This document shows positions 11,219 to 21,985 of a stretch of DNA of 64,000 nucleotides, one piece after another. The number at the start of each line of letters is the position of its first letter. Within the stretch, counting starts at the first letter, position 1. The stretch comes from Chalara sp. BL73. Taxonomy: Eukaryota; Ascomycota; Leotiomycetes; Helotiales. Both the position numbers and the translations under genes were made by a program. The stretch lies in the NCBI GenBank assembly GCA_918026815.1, contig CAKJVC010000010.1, positions 2,854,501-2,918,500 of the forward strand, in the 5' to 3' direction. The notes below the pieces were generated by a model. It saw only the letters and a list, made by a program, of their open reading frames with translations. It ran no database searches and was not told the origin of the DNA.

Positions 11219-12498
11219 ATGTCTACAGACGATATTAAGGCGACTTTCGTAATTCCAAAGACATACAAAGCACTGGTCTATGATAATCCTGGAACAATTT
11301 CGACAAAACTCGTTGAATTAGAAACGCCGGAACCAGGATTGGGAGAAGTCCTTATTCGTTTGTCAGCAGTTAGATTTACTTCTGAATCAATCTCTGAGAG
11401 CTTGAATTTGTATCAGGAAGCTAACACAGAAAGCCATAGAACGCATTCCGGTGTTTGCTCATCGGATTTGGGAGTAATGCGAAATGGCTGGTCTGGACTT
11501 CCAGTTCCTACTCCAGTGGGCCAGGTTGGCGGCCACGAAGGGATTGGCGTTGTCCATAAGTTGGGCCCCACTTTGACAAACTCGCCCATCAAAGTCGGTG
11601 ATAGAGTTGGAATCAAGGTTTGATAGGAATCCTTAGCGCCGTGCTGTCCCTAACGTTGTAAGTGGATTGCTTCGTGCTGTGGAACATGCCCTCCATGTCT
11701 CGAAGGCGCTGATGGGGTGTGCTACGTACGTATATGTCTCCATTTGAAGTAATATGTTTAATGAAAGTTATCCAGCACCAAAAAGTCTCAGGATATTTCA
11801 CTCCGGGAACCTTCCAACAGTATGTCCTCGGGCCAGCGAGCTATGTTACACCAATTCCTGACACTCTCGCTTCTGCCGATGCCGCTCCCATGCTTTGCGC
11901 TGGTTTGACTGTCTATTCAGCGCTACGCAAATCACTAGCAAAGAGCGGCCAGTGGGTGGTGATTTCGGGAGCTGGTGGTGGCCTTGGACATATGGCTTGC
12001 CAGATAGCAAGTCGGGGAATGGCGTTTCGTGTTCTTGGTATTGACCACGGTAGTAAAGAAAGTTTAGTCAAAGAGTGTGGAGCTGAAGAATTTCTGGATG
12101 TAGCAAAGTTTGATGATGATAGTCTCAAGAATGAGGTTAGGCGAATCACAGGAGGACGGGGAGCTTCTGCGGCGATTGTCTGTGCAGCTTCGAACCGATC
12201 ATATGCACAGGCATTGAGCTTCCTCAAATTTCACGGTACGTTAGTATGTGTTGGTATGCCAGAGGGTAGAAATGAGGCGATTGGCGGTGCCTTTCCTTCA
12301 CAAATGGTGCTGGACGAAATAAGAATTGTTGGGTCGGCGGTTGGCGGTCGACGAGAGGCTCTTGAAGTGCTTGAGTTGGCTGCACGTGGAATAGTGAAGA
12401 CTCACTACAGGCTAGAGAAGATGGAAAATCTAAATGATGTCTTTCAAGAGATGGCAGAGGGGAGACTTCAGGGGAGGGTTGTGCTTGATCTAGCTTAA
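11219..12498 (+). CDS. zinc-containing alcohol dehydrogenase (ADH1-type MDR)
   Basis: Exons 11219-11361, 11440-11617, 11663-11725 and 11776-12498 give 368 residues, the normal length of tetrameric fungal ADHs. Visible marks: THSGVCSSDL (catalytic-zinc Cys), GGHEGIGVV (catalytic-zinc His), the structural-zinc cluster CCGTCPPCLEGADGVC on the 63-base exon 3, SGYFTPGTFQQYVLGPA in the substrate lobe, and the NAD-binding glycine motif SGAGGGLGHMACQIA. It oxidises alcohols or reduces aldehydes with NAD(H) in the cytosol. Its place beside the aminotransferase suggests an Ehrlich-type sequence (amino acid to keto acid, aldehyde, alcohol), but no decarboxylase is in the window, so a tailoring role is equally possible. 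Confidence 0.92.
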
Positions 12499-15400
12499 AC
12501 AGACCTGTTGTTTGTCCCAGAACATGGGGTTAACTGTGCCGATGATAATAACTAACTTAGCAGGTAGATTCCTGTACCAGACTACCATGGCAATAGAGAA
12601 AGAAAAATTGGACTGGAGCTTGTGGGAATCGGTGCCTGAACCGAAATATATCGAATCTGCACAGCGTCTTTAGGGCTCAATTCAAACCCGAAAGTTCAGC
12701 CTCAAGGGAAAGACTCGAGATTTGTGACTGAGACTATGCTATGTAATGATTGTAGCCCTTTAGAAGCTGTTGTTGTGTCCGCTAACGCAGTTCATTTGGT
12801 AAGGCTTGCAGTGTCCTAACATCGATGCAAACCCGTTAATAATATAAAGATTAACTTTTTAATTAGAATAATGATCATATCTTAATTTTATATATAGAGG
12901 CTACAAAGAAATAATTTAGTCTAATTATAAATTAAACATTAGTACGTATACTTAATACCTAAAAGCGATAGCTTCCTAACTCAAAACATAGGCTAAACTC
13001 AGTGATATCCTTGGATGAAAATACTTTGATTTTACTTCCCTTGTTTCGTTTACACTGTATCGTTGAGCTGTATGGCTCCTCTGTTCATGACACCCCTGCA
13101 AACTTTCTTCAGAGAAAAGGGGCAAAATAGTGTGACAGAATCACGCTTCCTCCTCTCCAGGGACTTGGCAATAGACAAAAACTTACCTTGACTACGTGAC
13201 TTTAATAGCACTAGTGCTACCAAGGCCATATCCAAAATATAGTAGCATGATATCAGTCATATCTTCAATGTCGCTTTTACTTGGTCCGATAATAGGTTAA
13301 TTCTTTAATCAACCAAGAACTTGGGAGATGGGTAGTTGTATCAAAGTGTGATATATTTCTACAACATCATCAGCGATAATTAATTTTGATCCGACAAAGC
13401 TGTGCAGTGTACAAGCGGCATTACTTTCGATAACAGCTCTTCCAATCTTTCTTCCAGTAGGCTTTCCTTCTTAGAGTCAAGGAGGCAACTAGCCAAGGGG
13501 TATGGATTAAATGGCCCGCTGCTTTTCTGTCTAGAGATGCACCTAGAGAGGTGTAGGTTTGCCTCTAGTCGCCACCGCACAGAATCAGGGCAAAAATTTA
13601 GCTTCAACTCTAACTTTTGTCACCTCCCTTCCAGTTATATCCTGGCTTAGTCAGTTAAGTTTTGTCTATTGGGAACGAGTTATAACCTGCAGAAGGTCTT
13701 TGCCGAGCCCGTTTCGTTGGAGGCTTATCACTAACAAGGTCCAAATAGGAATAATACTATAAATTATCCCATGCCCTATACAAGATGACATTTCAATACT
13801 GAAAATTTTGTAGAAATTCACTCTTTCTGGGAGTTCCTTAGTTCCCCACGATACCCCAACTTCCACGGCGATTCCAAGTCGTCGACAATGCACCAGCACT
13901 TAGTGGCCGCTTACTTCTGAACCCTCCGTTAATTTGACAAACCCATTGGCCCCATCATCTACTCTACGCCCGCCTGAAATGCCTGAATCCCATCGATATA
14001 GTTGATTATGGGACCTTCTACACTACAGGTGATCGGGTTTCCCTACTCTGAAGTTGCCTGGCTCTCGCAATACTGTAGGATCTAAGTGTCAAGTAATTGC
14101 TGATCTAGTGAAGGTGTGAACATTGGTATGTTACTTGTAATGACACCATACTCCATCAATGACCAAGTGGTACAGGAAAGCTTCGGCTTCAGAAATCTTC
14201 CTTGCGAACACTAATAGATATTCTTGCTTAAATTCTATGGCCATGAGCGCCATTTCCAGTCTAGAGCGATGACAGTTGTAGATGGACCGCAGTGTCGGTG
14301 CTGCGTACAAGTGCTATGTTCTCTCTAGGCTAAGCCAATGCCTTACACATGGACAAAGAGACAAACTATTGCAATCTACCACGGCAGACATTTTGAAGAA
14401 TAATAAGATAGTTTCTGTAGGCTGCTATAACTTGTTATTTAAGATCCTCATCGCATATGTGGCCACTCAAGTTCTGTCCTCGCTGTTGAGTTGCCAAAAA
14501 AAGGAGATATCGGCCAAGATGCGACAGGGTGCTAAGGCTGCAACGGACCTGATGAGGATCAGAATTGGCCGATTCTTATATTTAAGGGTTATATACACAT
14601 ACTGAATAGCACACAGCTGCAGCTTTCACATATTTTGATGAAATTTCAGAGCACTTACGAGCGTGTGTTTCACATCGGGCTGTTGTATATCGGAATAAGC
14701 ACCATTCACTGGTGTGATTTTTTCATATAAATTTAAAAGTCCTAAATACAGTCCTATCCATTTTTGAAAAATAAAAATAAAAATAAAAATAAAAGCCAAA
14801 GCTAAAGCTCTTGTATTGGTAAGCTTGGAATAGCCGTTCCACTTAAATATTGGCGGTTAAAAAAAACTCAGCGCCAATAAGCACGCGCGTTCCATTAACA
14901 TAGCTATTGGCATGACCACTGAAATGATCTTGCGTCAGAGGAAATCATTACCTCTGTTTTCTAGTTTATCTTAATGGTATGATCTATATGCTTCCTTTTT
15001 GCCGGTCGGTTGATGGTTCTAGATACCAGCTTCGACTTAGATTCTAGGGGTTAAGGTTTTTTCCATGCATCTTCCACGTGCGAGTCACATACATGGTCTT
15101 GTTTGTGTTGGAGCTGAGGGGAGTGGCTGTGCAGCCTAGTTAGAGAACTTTTTATAAATGAGTCCAGTGCTATCGTTAACAAGCTTATAATCTCCTCAAA
15201 TCTAGGACTAGATTACTAATTATAAAGCACGATTGAAGGCTTCTTAGCCTGTTTGGTTTGCTAGAAATTCTATCGTGTCTAAGCACTTAGTTCAATAAGG
15301 CCAAAAGCGCGGGTCTTCTTCACTCACTGTGCAGGAATAAATCACGAGGGGATAGCTTTCTATTCGGTTCTTTTGCTTTATGTCTAGTTAACCCAGTAAA

Positions 15401-16516
15401 GTTCTCAGAGCTTAGAAAAATTAGATTTAGAAGGTTGTTGGCGTTATGTGGAGCAGATATTTGAAAGCCAAACTGGGAATCGGTTATTGTAGGTAAAGAG
15501 ACATACCCGGTTCTGACTAACCCAAATTCTCCGCTTGCAATATGTTATAATTTAGGAGAAACCTACATGTAAGAGCTTTTGCTGAAGGGAAGATACCCCA
15601 TTCTATTGATGTAAGGGATTCTTTCATAGAAATCTGGCATAATAAACCCTCTAGAACTCTCGGATTTTTTATCTGCCAACACCGAGACTTTTACATGGCG
15701 AATGGTAATTCTGTTAAAAGTTGCTAAGAGGCAGTAAAGGATCCAGAAGTACATATTACAGAAGCTGGGCCATTTGGTGAATTATGACATTCCCAAGTGG
15801 ATGCACACTTGCCACTAATTTTTTTTTTTTTCATTTACGAGGCACGGCAGAGTCTCAGACATCAGTCACTCTATCCTGTTCTCAAACACGCGGTATTTAT
15901 TCTTAGGTGGTTTGCCTAGGAACCCGACTACCCTTCTGCAGAAGGAGAATTCCATCAGCCCGATTTCATGACAAATGGAGTGCTGATAAGAATCCCAACT
16001 GCTCACATTCGGGGTGCAATGATACTCAGTATACAAGTTTCGGGCCAGTCTGAAAGAGTTCTGTTTGAAGGTATTAAGAGGAAAGTTTGTGCATCCGACA
16101 GACCGTGAGATTCCCAGGTCTCAGGACTAAATAGTAGTACTGGGCGTTGTGAAGATATTTCAAAGAACGATATCAAAAAATGTGGCAATACAGTAAATAA
16201 GTAAAGAATTTTTATGGCAACATAGTACAACCCATGTGTGCATATCAACGCGGCCCAAAGGAGTCTATAATAAGCTATCTAAAGCTACAAAACTCTATAG
16301 ATAACTGACAGCTGACTGTATTTAGCATCTTCTAGCTATTAGAGCCAACAATAATTTCCCTCTAACAAATACTCTGCTCAGACGATTCTTCATTGGATCT
16401 AGGCGTTCACTAGCATTGAATATCCATCCCCGCCCCCTCACTAGACACGGATATATCACAGTTAGACAAGGCTTAGTTGTTTGGGAAGAGAGCAAGATTC
16501 ATGAACCAGTGGCACA
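12499..16516. other. gene-poor stretch right of the cluster
   Basis: About 4 kb with only short open frames (107 codons at most), none with a family motif I recognise on either strand. It contains a short A/T hexamer array and homopolymer T runs (about 15820-15831). It may be decayed sequence, since its right end is a P450 relic. Confidence 0.5.
14767..14794. repeat. (AAAAAT)n microsatellite
   Basis: Four tandem AAAAAT units followed by AAAA. A simple repeat in non-coding DNA with no evident function. Confidence 0.9.
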
Positions 16517-16822
16517 ATGGCGTTCACGCCTGCAGACACCATCAATTTCAACCCAGAGCTCTACCCAGACCCGGCCCCCTTCGACAGATTGCGCTTCTAC
16601 AATCTGCGACAAGCTACGGCGGAGAATGAGAAGAAGCACCGGCTAACGCCCCCCGCGAAAGAGCAGGTGCAGTTCGGACCCACCAGACATGTGTGTCCCA
16701 GGCGATTGTTTCCCAGCTACCAGATCAAGCTCGTGCTTGCGGGCTTTATTAATAAATATGAGTTCAAGCTGAGGGAAGGCGAAGCGAGGCGGGAGACCCA
16801 TTTATTTCAGAAAAATCATTAG
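16517..16822 (+). pseudogene. cytochrome P450 3' relic
   Basis: A 101-codon frame carries a P450 C-terminal segment: INFNPELYPDPAPFDRLRF (the region after the K-helix leading to the PERF-type motif), NEKKHRL, then VQFGPTRHVCPRRLFPSYQI where an intact enzyme of this group has a heme loop of the form FGxGRHxCPGRFFA. The heme Cys survives, but two conserved glycines of the loop are replaced (Thr and Arg), and nothing upstream reads as the I-helix or ExxR regions. It ends KLREGEARRE and a TAG. It is therefore a truncated, drifting remnant, unrelated in sequence type to the intact P450 at 4.7-6.5 kb. It marks past rearrangement or loss at this end of the metabolic cluster. Confidence 0.75.
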
Positions 16823-17227
16823 TCTAACTAGTATATAGGCTCTATCAAGAGTGCTCAACCACCTGACTTAACAACTTCGGAATCAAACTTTTAAGTGTTG
16901 ACGCATTTTAAAATAAAGTTGAGGTTAAAGTAATTTTATGACAGTTTTGACTTACTATTTTTGTTCAGCTAGCTATTCATGCCTAGCATTCTTTATATCA
17001 AAAACTAAAACTTCAAATTCAAGTTTCAGACTTTTGAATAAAAATAATTTATAAATTTAACTTGCAAGGGCATGATATATTGAATCAAGGATGACTCAAC
17101 CAGGGACCGGCTAGTGGTTCAATGAGTGTATCATATTATGTAATAACAAATCTCAAAGAGATCCAGAGGAAATGCTCCAACAAGTTTACATCCTTCTTTT
17201 CTATCTGGCCGCTAAAGTTAAAAACAC
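16823..17227. other. AT-rich spacer
   Basis: 405 bases between the P450 relic and the stop of the KP4-like gene. No gene or repeat is seen. Confidence 0.5.
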
Positions 17228-18226
17228 CTACAACGTGAAAGAAGCAGCAACCGCAAACACAAACAGAGCAAGCGCCGCCTTCCCACCAACGCTTCCGGCC
17301 GATGAATCTTTGTAGACGGTCGTCGTCGGATTCGAGACCGACCCTGCCGTCTCCGCCACACCAACAGTCGTAGGACTTGCCCTAGACGACGAGCCAGCCT
17401 CGATAAGCACCACGCTCGTCTGCGTAAGCACAACCGTTGAAGTCTCCTTCACAGTCCCCTCCTGGCTCCCGGTCGACTCCGCGCCGCTCGTGACGGTAGC
17501 AGGCGTGACGGTAGCAGGCGTGACGGTAGTAAGCGTGACGGTAGCAGGCGTGACGGCAGCAGGCGCGACAGACGTACCGGACGAGCTCGCGATCACGACG
17601 ACCAGCGGATCATCCGGCGTCCCATCCGGAGTGTCGTTCTGCTCGTCGCTCGTGATGCACGTGCCGGTGCACGAGGGGTCAGCCACAAAGTTGAAAGTCA
17701 AGATGCCGCGGTTCGGGTTATTCGAACCCTCGTCGACGTAGTGCACGGGCACGGAGCCGCAGGTCTTGCAGTTGTGCTCGAGCAGCGCGTCGGCCAGCTC
17801 CTTCACGGAGCTGAGGTTCAGCGGCTTCTCGAGGTTGCTCGGGAAGACGCAAACGCCTGCGGGGGGACAAGATTAGAAAGAACAAGAAAAAAATTGAGAA
17901 TGCCATTTTGTAGAACGGAAACGAAAGACGCTAGACAAAAAGGGGATTTCCTGACCTCCGTCGCCGATCTTGCCATGGATGCCAATGATGTCGCCGCCGA
18001 TACTGATCTTCAGGGCGGCGGATACGCACACGATGTGATCGCCATCGCGGTACGTGGTGCTATTATCCACGGACGAGGAGAAGATGGCGTCGCGCAGGCC
18101 CTGGGCCACGGGGAAGTTGTTGGTGAATGAGGCGAGACCGCACAAGGCTGATCCGCGACAGTTGATTCCTAGGGCTGACGAGAGGACCGGGAAGAGAAAG
18201 CTCAAGGGAACGAAAGCCGAAAACAT
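17228..18226 (-). CDS. secreted KP4-like (killer-toxin-fold) protein with Thr/Ser stalk and probable GPI anchor
   Basis: Exons on the minus strand: 18226-17956 and 17856-17228, 299 residues. The order is a cleavable signal peptide (first ~19 residues, hydrophobic, ending SSALG); a domain of about 130 residues starting GINCRGSALCG with further Cys pairs and the NCKTCGSVP and GILTFNF segments, the pattern I associate with the KP4 family; a Thr/Val/Pro/Ser-rich stalk; and a hydrophobic tail ALALFVFAVAASFTL preceded by small residues, as expected for GPI attachment. Classical KP4 is a virus-encoded antifungal protein that blocks calcium channels; fungal genomes carry cellular homologues of mostly unknown role. 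A wall- or membrane-tethered form would act in antagonism, self-recognition or growth control (inference). Both exons are intact. Confidence 0.75.
17490..17564. repeat. 15-base tandem repeat in the KP4-like gene stalk
   Basis: Five copies of a 15-mer (plus strand GTGACGGTAGCAGGC, with one or two substitutions in the third and fifth) encode PATVT pentapeptides on the minus strand. Being in phase, gain or loss of units keeps the frame and only changes stalk length. Confidence 0.9.
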
Positions 18227-18845
18227 ATTTCGACCTTAGGGAAAGGAAAGGGACTTTGTTGGTATCTTTTGTTTCTCGATACGTGAGGATGAAAGACGGG
18301 ATTGTTGGTCCCGATGATCAGCATTTAGCTGTCCTGTCTCTCTGACTTGAGGCTTGAGAGCCTGCAGGAAAGCCCGAAGCCTCGACATATCTGGCTGTGC
18401 CTCGATTGGAAATGCCCAGCTTGTGAGCTGTGAGCGCATTTGGAATTCAAGTGATATTACTGGTGCTGGTTTTGCTTTTTCCCAGTAAAGCGTTGTGTCA
18501 TAAGCCTCTTGAGGCGATGCAAGTAAAGCATTCAACCTCACTTGAGGCTGAGAAAAACTTTGAAGAAACCGTCATTGGTGTATACTTGCCAAGCACGGAT
18601 AATTTACGGTGAATCTTTCGATGCAGAATAGAAAAGATCGGCGGATATCATTCGTCGCTCATGTCATCATAAAAAAAAGGTATGTACAAGAAATGGTATT
18701 TTTCCCTCCGTGCCGATCCAGGAGCTTTTAATTTTTGTTCTTCCAACCACCAACGCCATCCTAGTACTGTACATATATGCAGCAAGAGTCGGCATCAAAT
18801 CGCGCCGCAATTTGATGCAGAAAACGATATGAGATGATGAAGTTT
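18227..18845 (-). promoter_or_regulatory. upstream region of the KP4-like gene
   Basis: 619 bases between the ATG of the KP4-like gene and the stop of the next gene on the same strand. It must contain its promoter and the neighbour's 3' UTR. No defined motif is recognised. Confidence 0.45.
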
Positions 18846-20269
18846 TTATGGCTTTACAACAGCGCCGACCTTGAACACCATGTTCTGTCCGACCTCACAT
18901 TCCATGCCTGCTGCCAGAGATTGGATAATAGACCAAGAACCGCTGGCACATTGCTGGAAAGTGGACCTAGTAACACAGTTCCATAGGCCTTCAGTAGGGC
19001 AAGCTGAGCCGGGAGTTTCACCGCCATTCGATGAGGATGGTGCTGGGGTGGTGATTGCTGGTGAGGTGATTGGCTCTGAAGTTGAGGTTGAAGCTGCGGG
19101 CAATGGGCTGACAATGACGGTGGTTGGTTCTGGTTCAGTTACCGCCGCTTCTGTGGTGGCTGCTGCTGGAGCTGGAGTAGGCACGATAACAGGTTCTTCT
19201 TGGGTGGTTGTTGGTTCTGGAGTGGCAACCTCAGCGATGGCAATCGTGGTTGTAGATGGTAGTGCAGAGGTTGAGGTAGGAGCTGGTTGTTGAATGAAAA
19301 CACCTCCGGCTGTTGTGGTCGGTGAGCTGACTGGCTCAGCAGTGTCGACTGTCTCCGGCTCTGCCGAAGTCTTGACACCTGCAAAGGTTGCAATGGTAGC
19401 TGAATCACATGCACTGGTTCCCGAATACCATCCAGTTAAACGGTTGGCAATATCAGAAGCATAGCAGTGAGTGGCGATTCCTGCGCCGAGATTCTTCGAG
19501 CTATCGATGGAGCCAGAATTATAGATACGTGCTGCCTTGTAGTACTTGCTTACGTCGCTGGCACCGCTTTGCTTGATGCAGCCCACGAGTCCATCACCGC
19601 TGCTGGTACCAACGGTGCCGTCCTGGATCATTTGCAGGATCTCACTTTCGGGACATGGATTTTGGACGGTGGCGTCGTTGCAGGTCCCCTCGCCGTTGTG
19701 TGATTGCATCAGACCAGGGTTGCGCACACCGTAGTTGGTAGTAGGGGCGCGAATGCAACCGTTGGATTCTTGCATAACGACGGCAAGGATATAGCGAGCA
19801 TCGACTCCAGAGGACTGAGCGACAGTTTGAATGGCAGACTTGATTTGCGCAATTTCAGCATCGGTGTTCTCAGGGACAGACCACTGAGTGCACGATGCTT
19901 TCATAACTCCTTGGTTGCTCTCGAACCTGAGCGGTGATATTAGTGGAGGCCTTAAAGCAGAGCAAAGGTTGACTTACATGTCATCGAAGCTGGAGATCCA
20001 GGAGGACTGGGCTGGCCAGCCATCAGTAAGATCGCCTGTTCCTCCAAAGACAGTATAGGTATTGGCGGTAGCTCGTTCGACCAAATGACGGGACGCGTGC
20101 TTCGCAACGCTGAATAGAGAGTGTGGGAGAGGAGCTCCAGAAATGAGGGTAGAAAGGCAGCCGGCTGCCAAGATCTATTTACACGTATTCATGTTAATCC
20201 AAAGACCGATCTCAGGGGCGAGATGTTTGCGTGGGATTGCGCAGAACCTACCAAACGAAGAGTGAACAT
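18846..20269 (-). CDS. secreted lysozyme-fold (SLT/GH23-like) protein with C-terminal chitin-binding-like module
   Basis: Exons on the minus strand: 20269-20252 (18 bases), 20174-19978 and 19926-18846, 431 residues. The first exons encode a signal peptide (MFTLRL then ILAAGCLSTLISGAP). The catalytic domain reads SGVDARYILAVVMQESNGC, in which the Glu of MQESNG matches the general acid of lytic-transglycosylase-fold enzymes, then NPGLMQSHNGEGTC and YKAARIYNSG. A long Thr/Pro/Glu-rich linker (about residues 255-375) leads to a module with GLWNCVTRSTFQQCASGSW, resembling fungal chitin-binding-type (CBM19-like) tails. The likely role is extracellular hydrolysis of bacterial peptidoglycan or chitin-like polymer. 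The very short first exon was chosen because it alone supplies an ATG and an in-frame signal sequence. It lies next to the KP4-like gene on the same strand. Confidence 0.78.
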
Positions 20270-21985
20270 GATGATGGATTTTTGGTAAAAAGGAATGTGG
20301 TTGCGTCGAGCAAAAGGATCGAAAAGTCGATAGAACCCAGAAAGGAGAGTGGTAGAGAGAGGGTGAGAGGGTGAGAGCGGGCGGAGGGGGAAAAGATGGT
20401 CAAGTTTATATCACGAGAGTGGGGCATGGTATTCAGGCACAAACGAAGGCTGATTGGTGAGTCTTGGGTTGGTGCCGAGGCGGTAGTTTACGCGGTCGTC
20501 CCCCGTTGTAGCTGGGGATCCTGGTCATCAGCCCCAGGCACCCCTGACATCGAGTGTGGCTGAACAGTAAGTCAGTCCAAGCTGTTTATGCCCTATCCCT
20601 GCACAGAGCCTTCCTATTGGATGAGACAGGGGACCTACAACTACAGCGATCAGCCAGATCTGGTCCGGCCTTGGCGTGGATCCAGCTGTCTGCCTTAGCT
20701 GTCAGGCATGATACCAATTTCAGCCAATCCTTCCCGCTCATGTCCGATCAGGGGGCAGCCGTCGCTTATTGTTCATGCCCCTCACTTTCCTCTTCTTTTA
20801 TCCAATCATGTCATGCACACACCAGATTTATTTTCAGATGCATATTCATGTACATCTACGGCTTTCCTGATCGCTTCTCCCCAAATAGCTTTTTTGGGGG
20901 GAAGTACCAAGCATCTATTGTTGGCAATTCCTCCTTAGAGAGAGAAAAAAAGTTACATGTTCCTCCTTGGTCCGCATTTTCCTATTTCTGTTCGCTTGTG
21001 TTCATTCGTATTCACATTCAGCAGCGGGTTCCGTGTTGCCATGACCCGACTCCTAAGCGTGTTTCAGCTTTCTGGACGGCCTGCCAAGCTAGGCGCCGCC
21101 TCCGAAAGCAAAGCGACAAAGGATTTTCCGCGAGCACGTTACAATTGGCCGAATCGTCCAACCCCAACCTTTAGCCGTCTAAAGGGGCTGTCTTTGGACG
21201 GTCCAACTTTCTCCTTCACTTTGCATACACCGACGAATCACAATACGAGAGCTGCCTCCTGCGTGAAACATGAAACGGAGAGTTGGTGATATGGCTACAT
21301 GTGGGGATATGCGGCTGATCGGCGTAGGCCTTTTTTTTGGTCTTCTTTTTTCTCCGTCTTTCTTTCCTCCGCGAGGGCTGACGGCGGATAGGCTGATTCC
21401 AAGTGGAATGATCAATCTCTCCAGCAAATGGTATGAAAAAGTAACAGCGCTTGACTACCCCAAGGCACACATACGGTGGGGTGATTACGCTCTTCACCTA
21501 GCCGCGGAAAAGTTGGTCAAGTGACCAGATTTATGAATGCGCTCAACAATTGGTCAGGTGATTAGAATAGAACGTCGCAATTCTGTTCATTTCGTCTGCG
21601 TTACATGTCATCTTCAAAATTCCCCCCTTTTTTTGACAGCATGTCGGTCTGTCCCGCGTGTTTCCACTGCCCAACGATGAGAATTTTTCACATACCAGAC
21701 ATGGGACAGCCTGGCATGTGTACGTGATGTTTTATGTCGCTTCTCAGGCCCGAATAGGGTGGACGCAAATATTTCCACAGTGGTACAGGATACGAACCAG
21801 GAGATGCTTATTGTGTGGCAAAGTTGCACATCAAGGCATTTTACTCGTCGAATTGAATGAGAAACTCCATCCGCTTGTATAATGATACCCTCTCAAAAGT
21901 AGAGATCTGTCGTTCTGGATTTGCTTTGCAAAGAGGTGTCTCACACGTTTAATTGAAAGCAGGTCAAAAACTCGATCAAACTCTA
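20270..21985. other. intergenic region upstream of the lysozyme-like gene
   Basis: About 1.7 kb with pyrimidine-rich stretches. A 206-codon plus-strand frame (20554-21174) has low-complexity composition and no recognisable motif, so I do not call it. It should hold the promoter of the lysozyme-like gene and the 3' end of the zinc-chaperone gene. Confidence 0.5.

Noticed and set aside
20554..21174. 206-codon plus-strand open frame upstream of the lysozyme-like gene
   Set aside because: Low-complexity Ser/Phe/Cys-rich translation, no domain, no splice-supported context; most likely chance.
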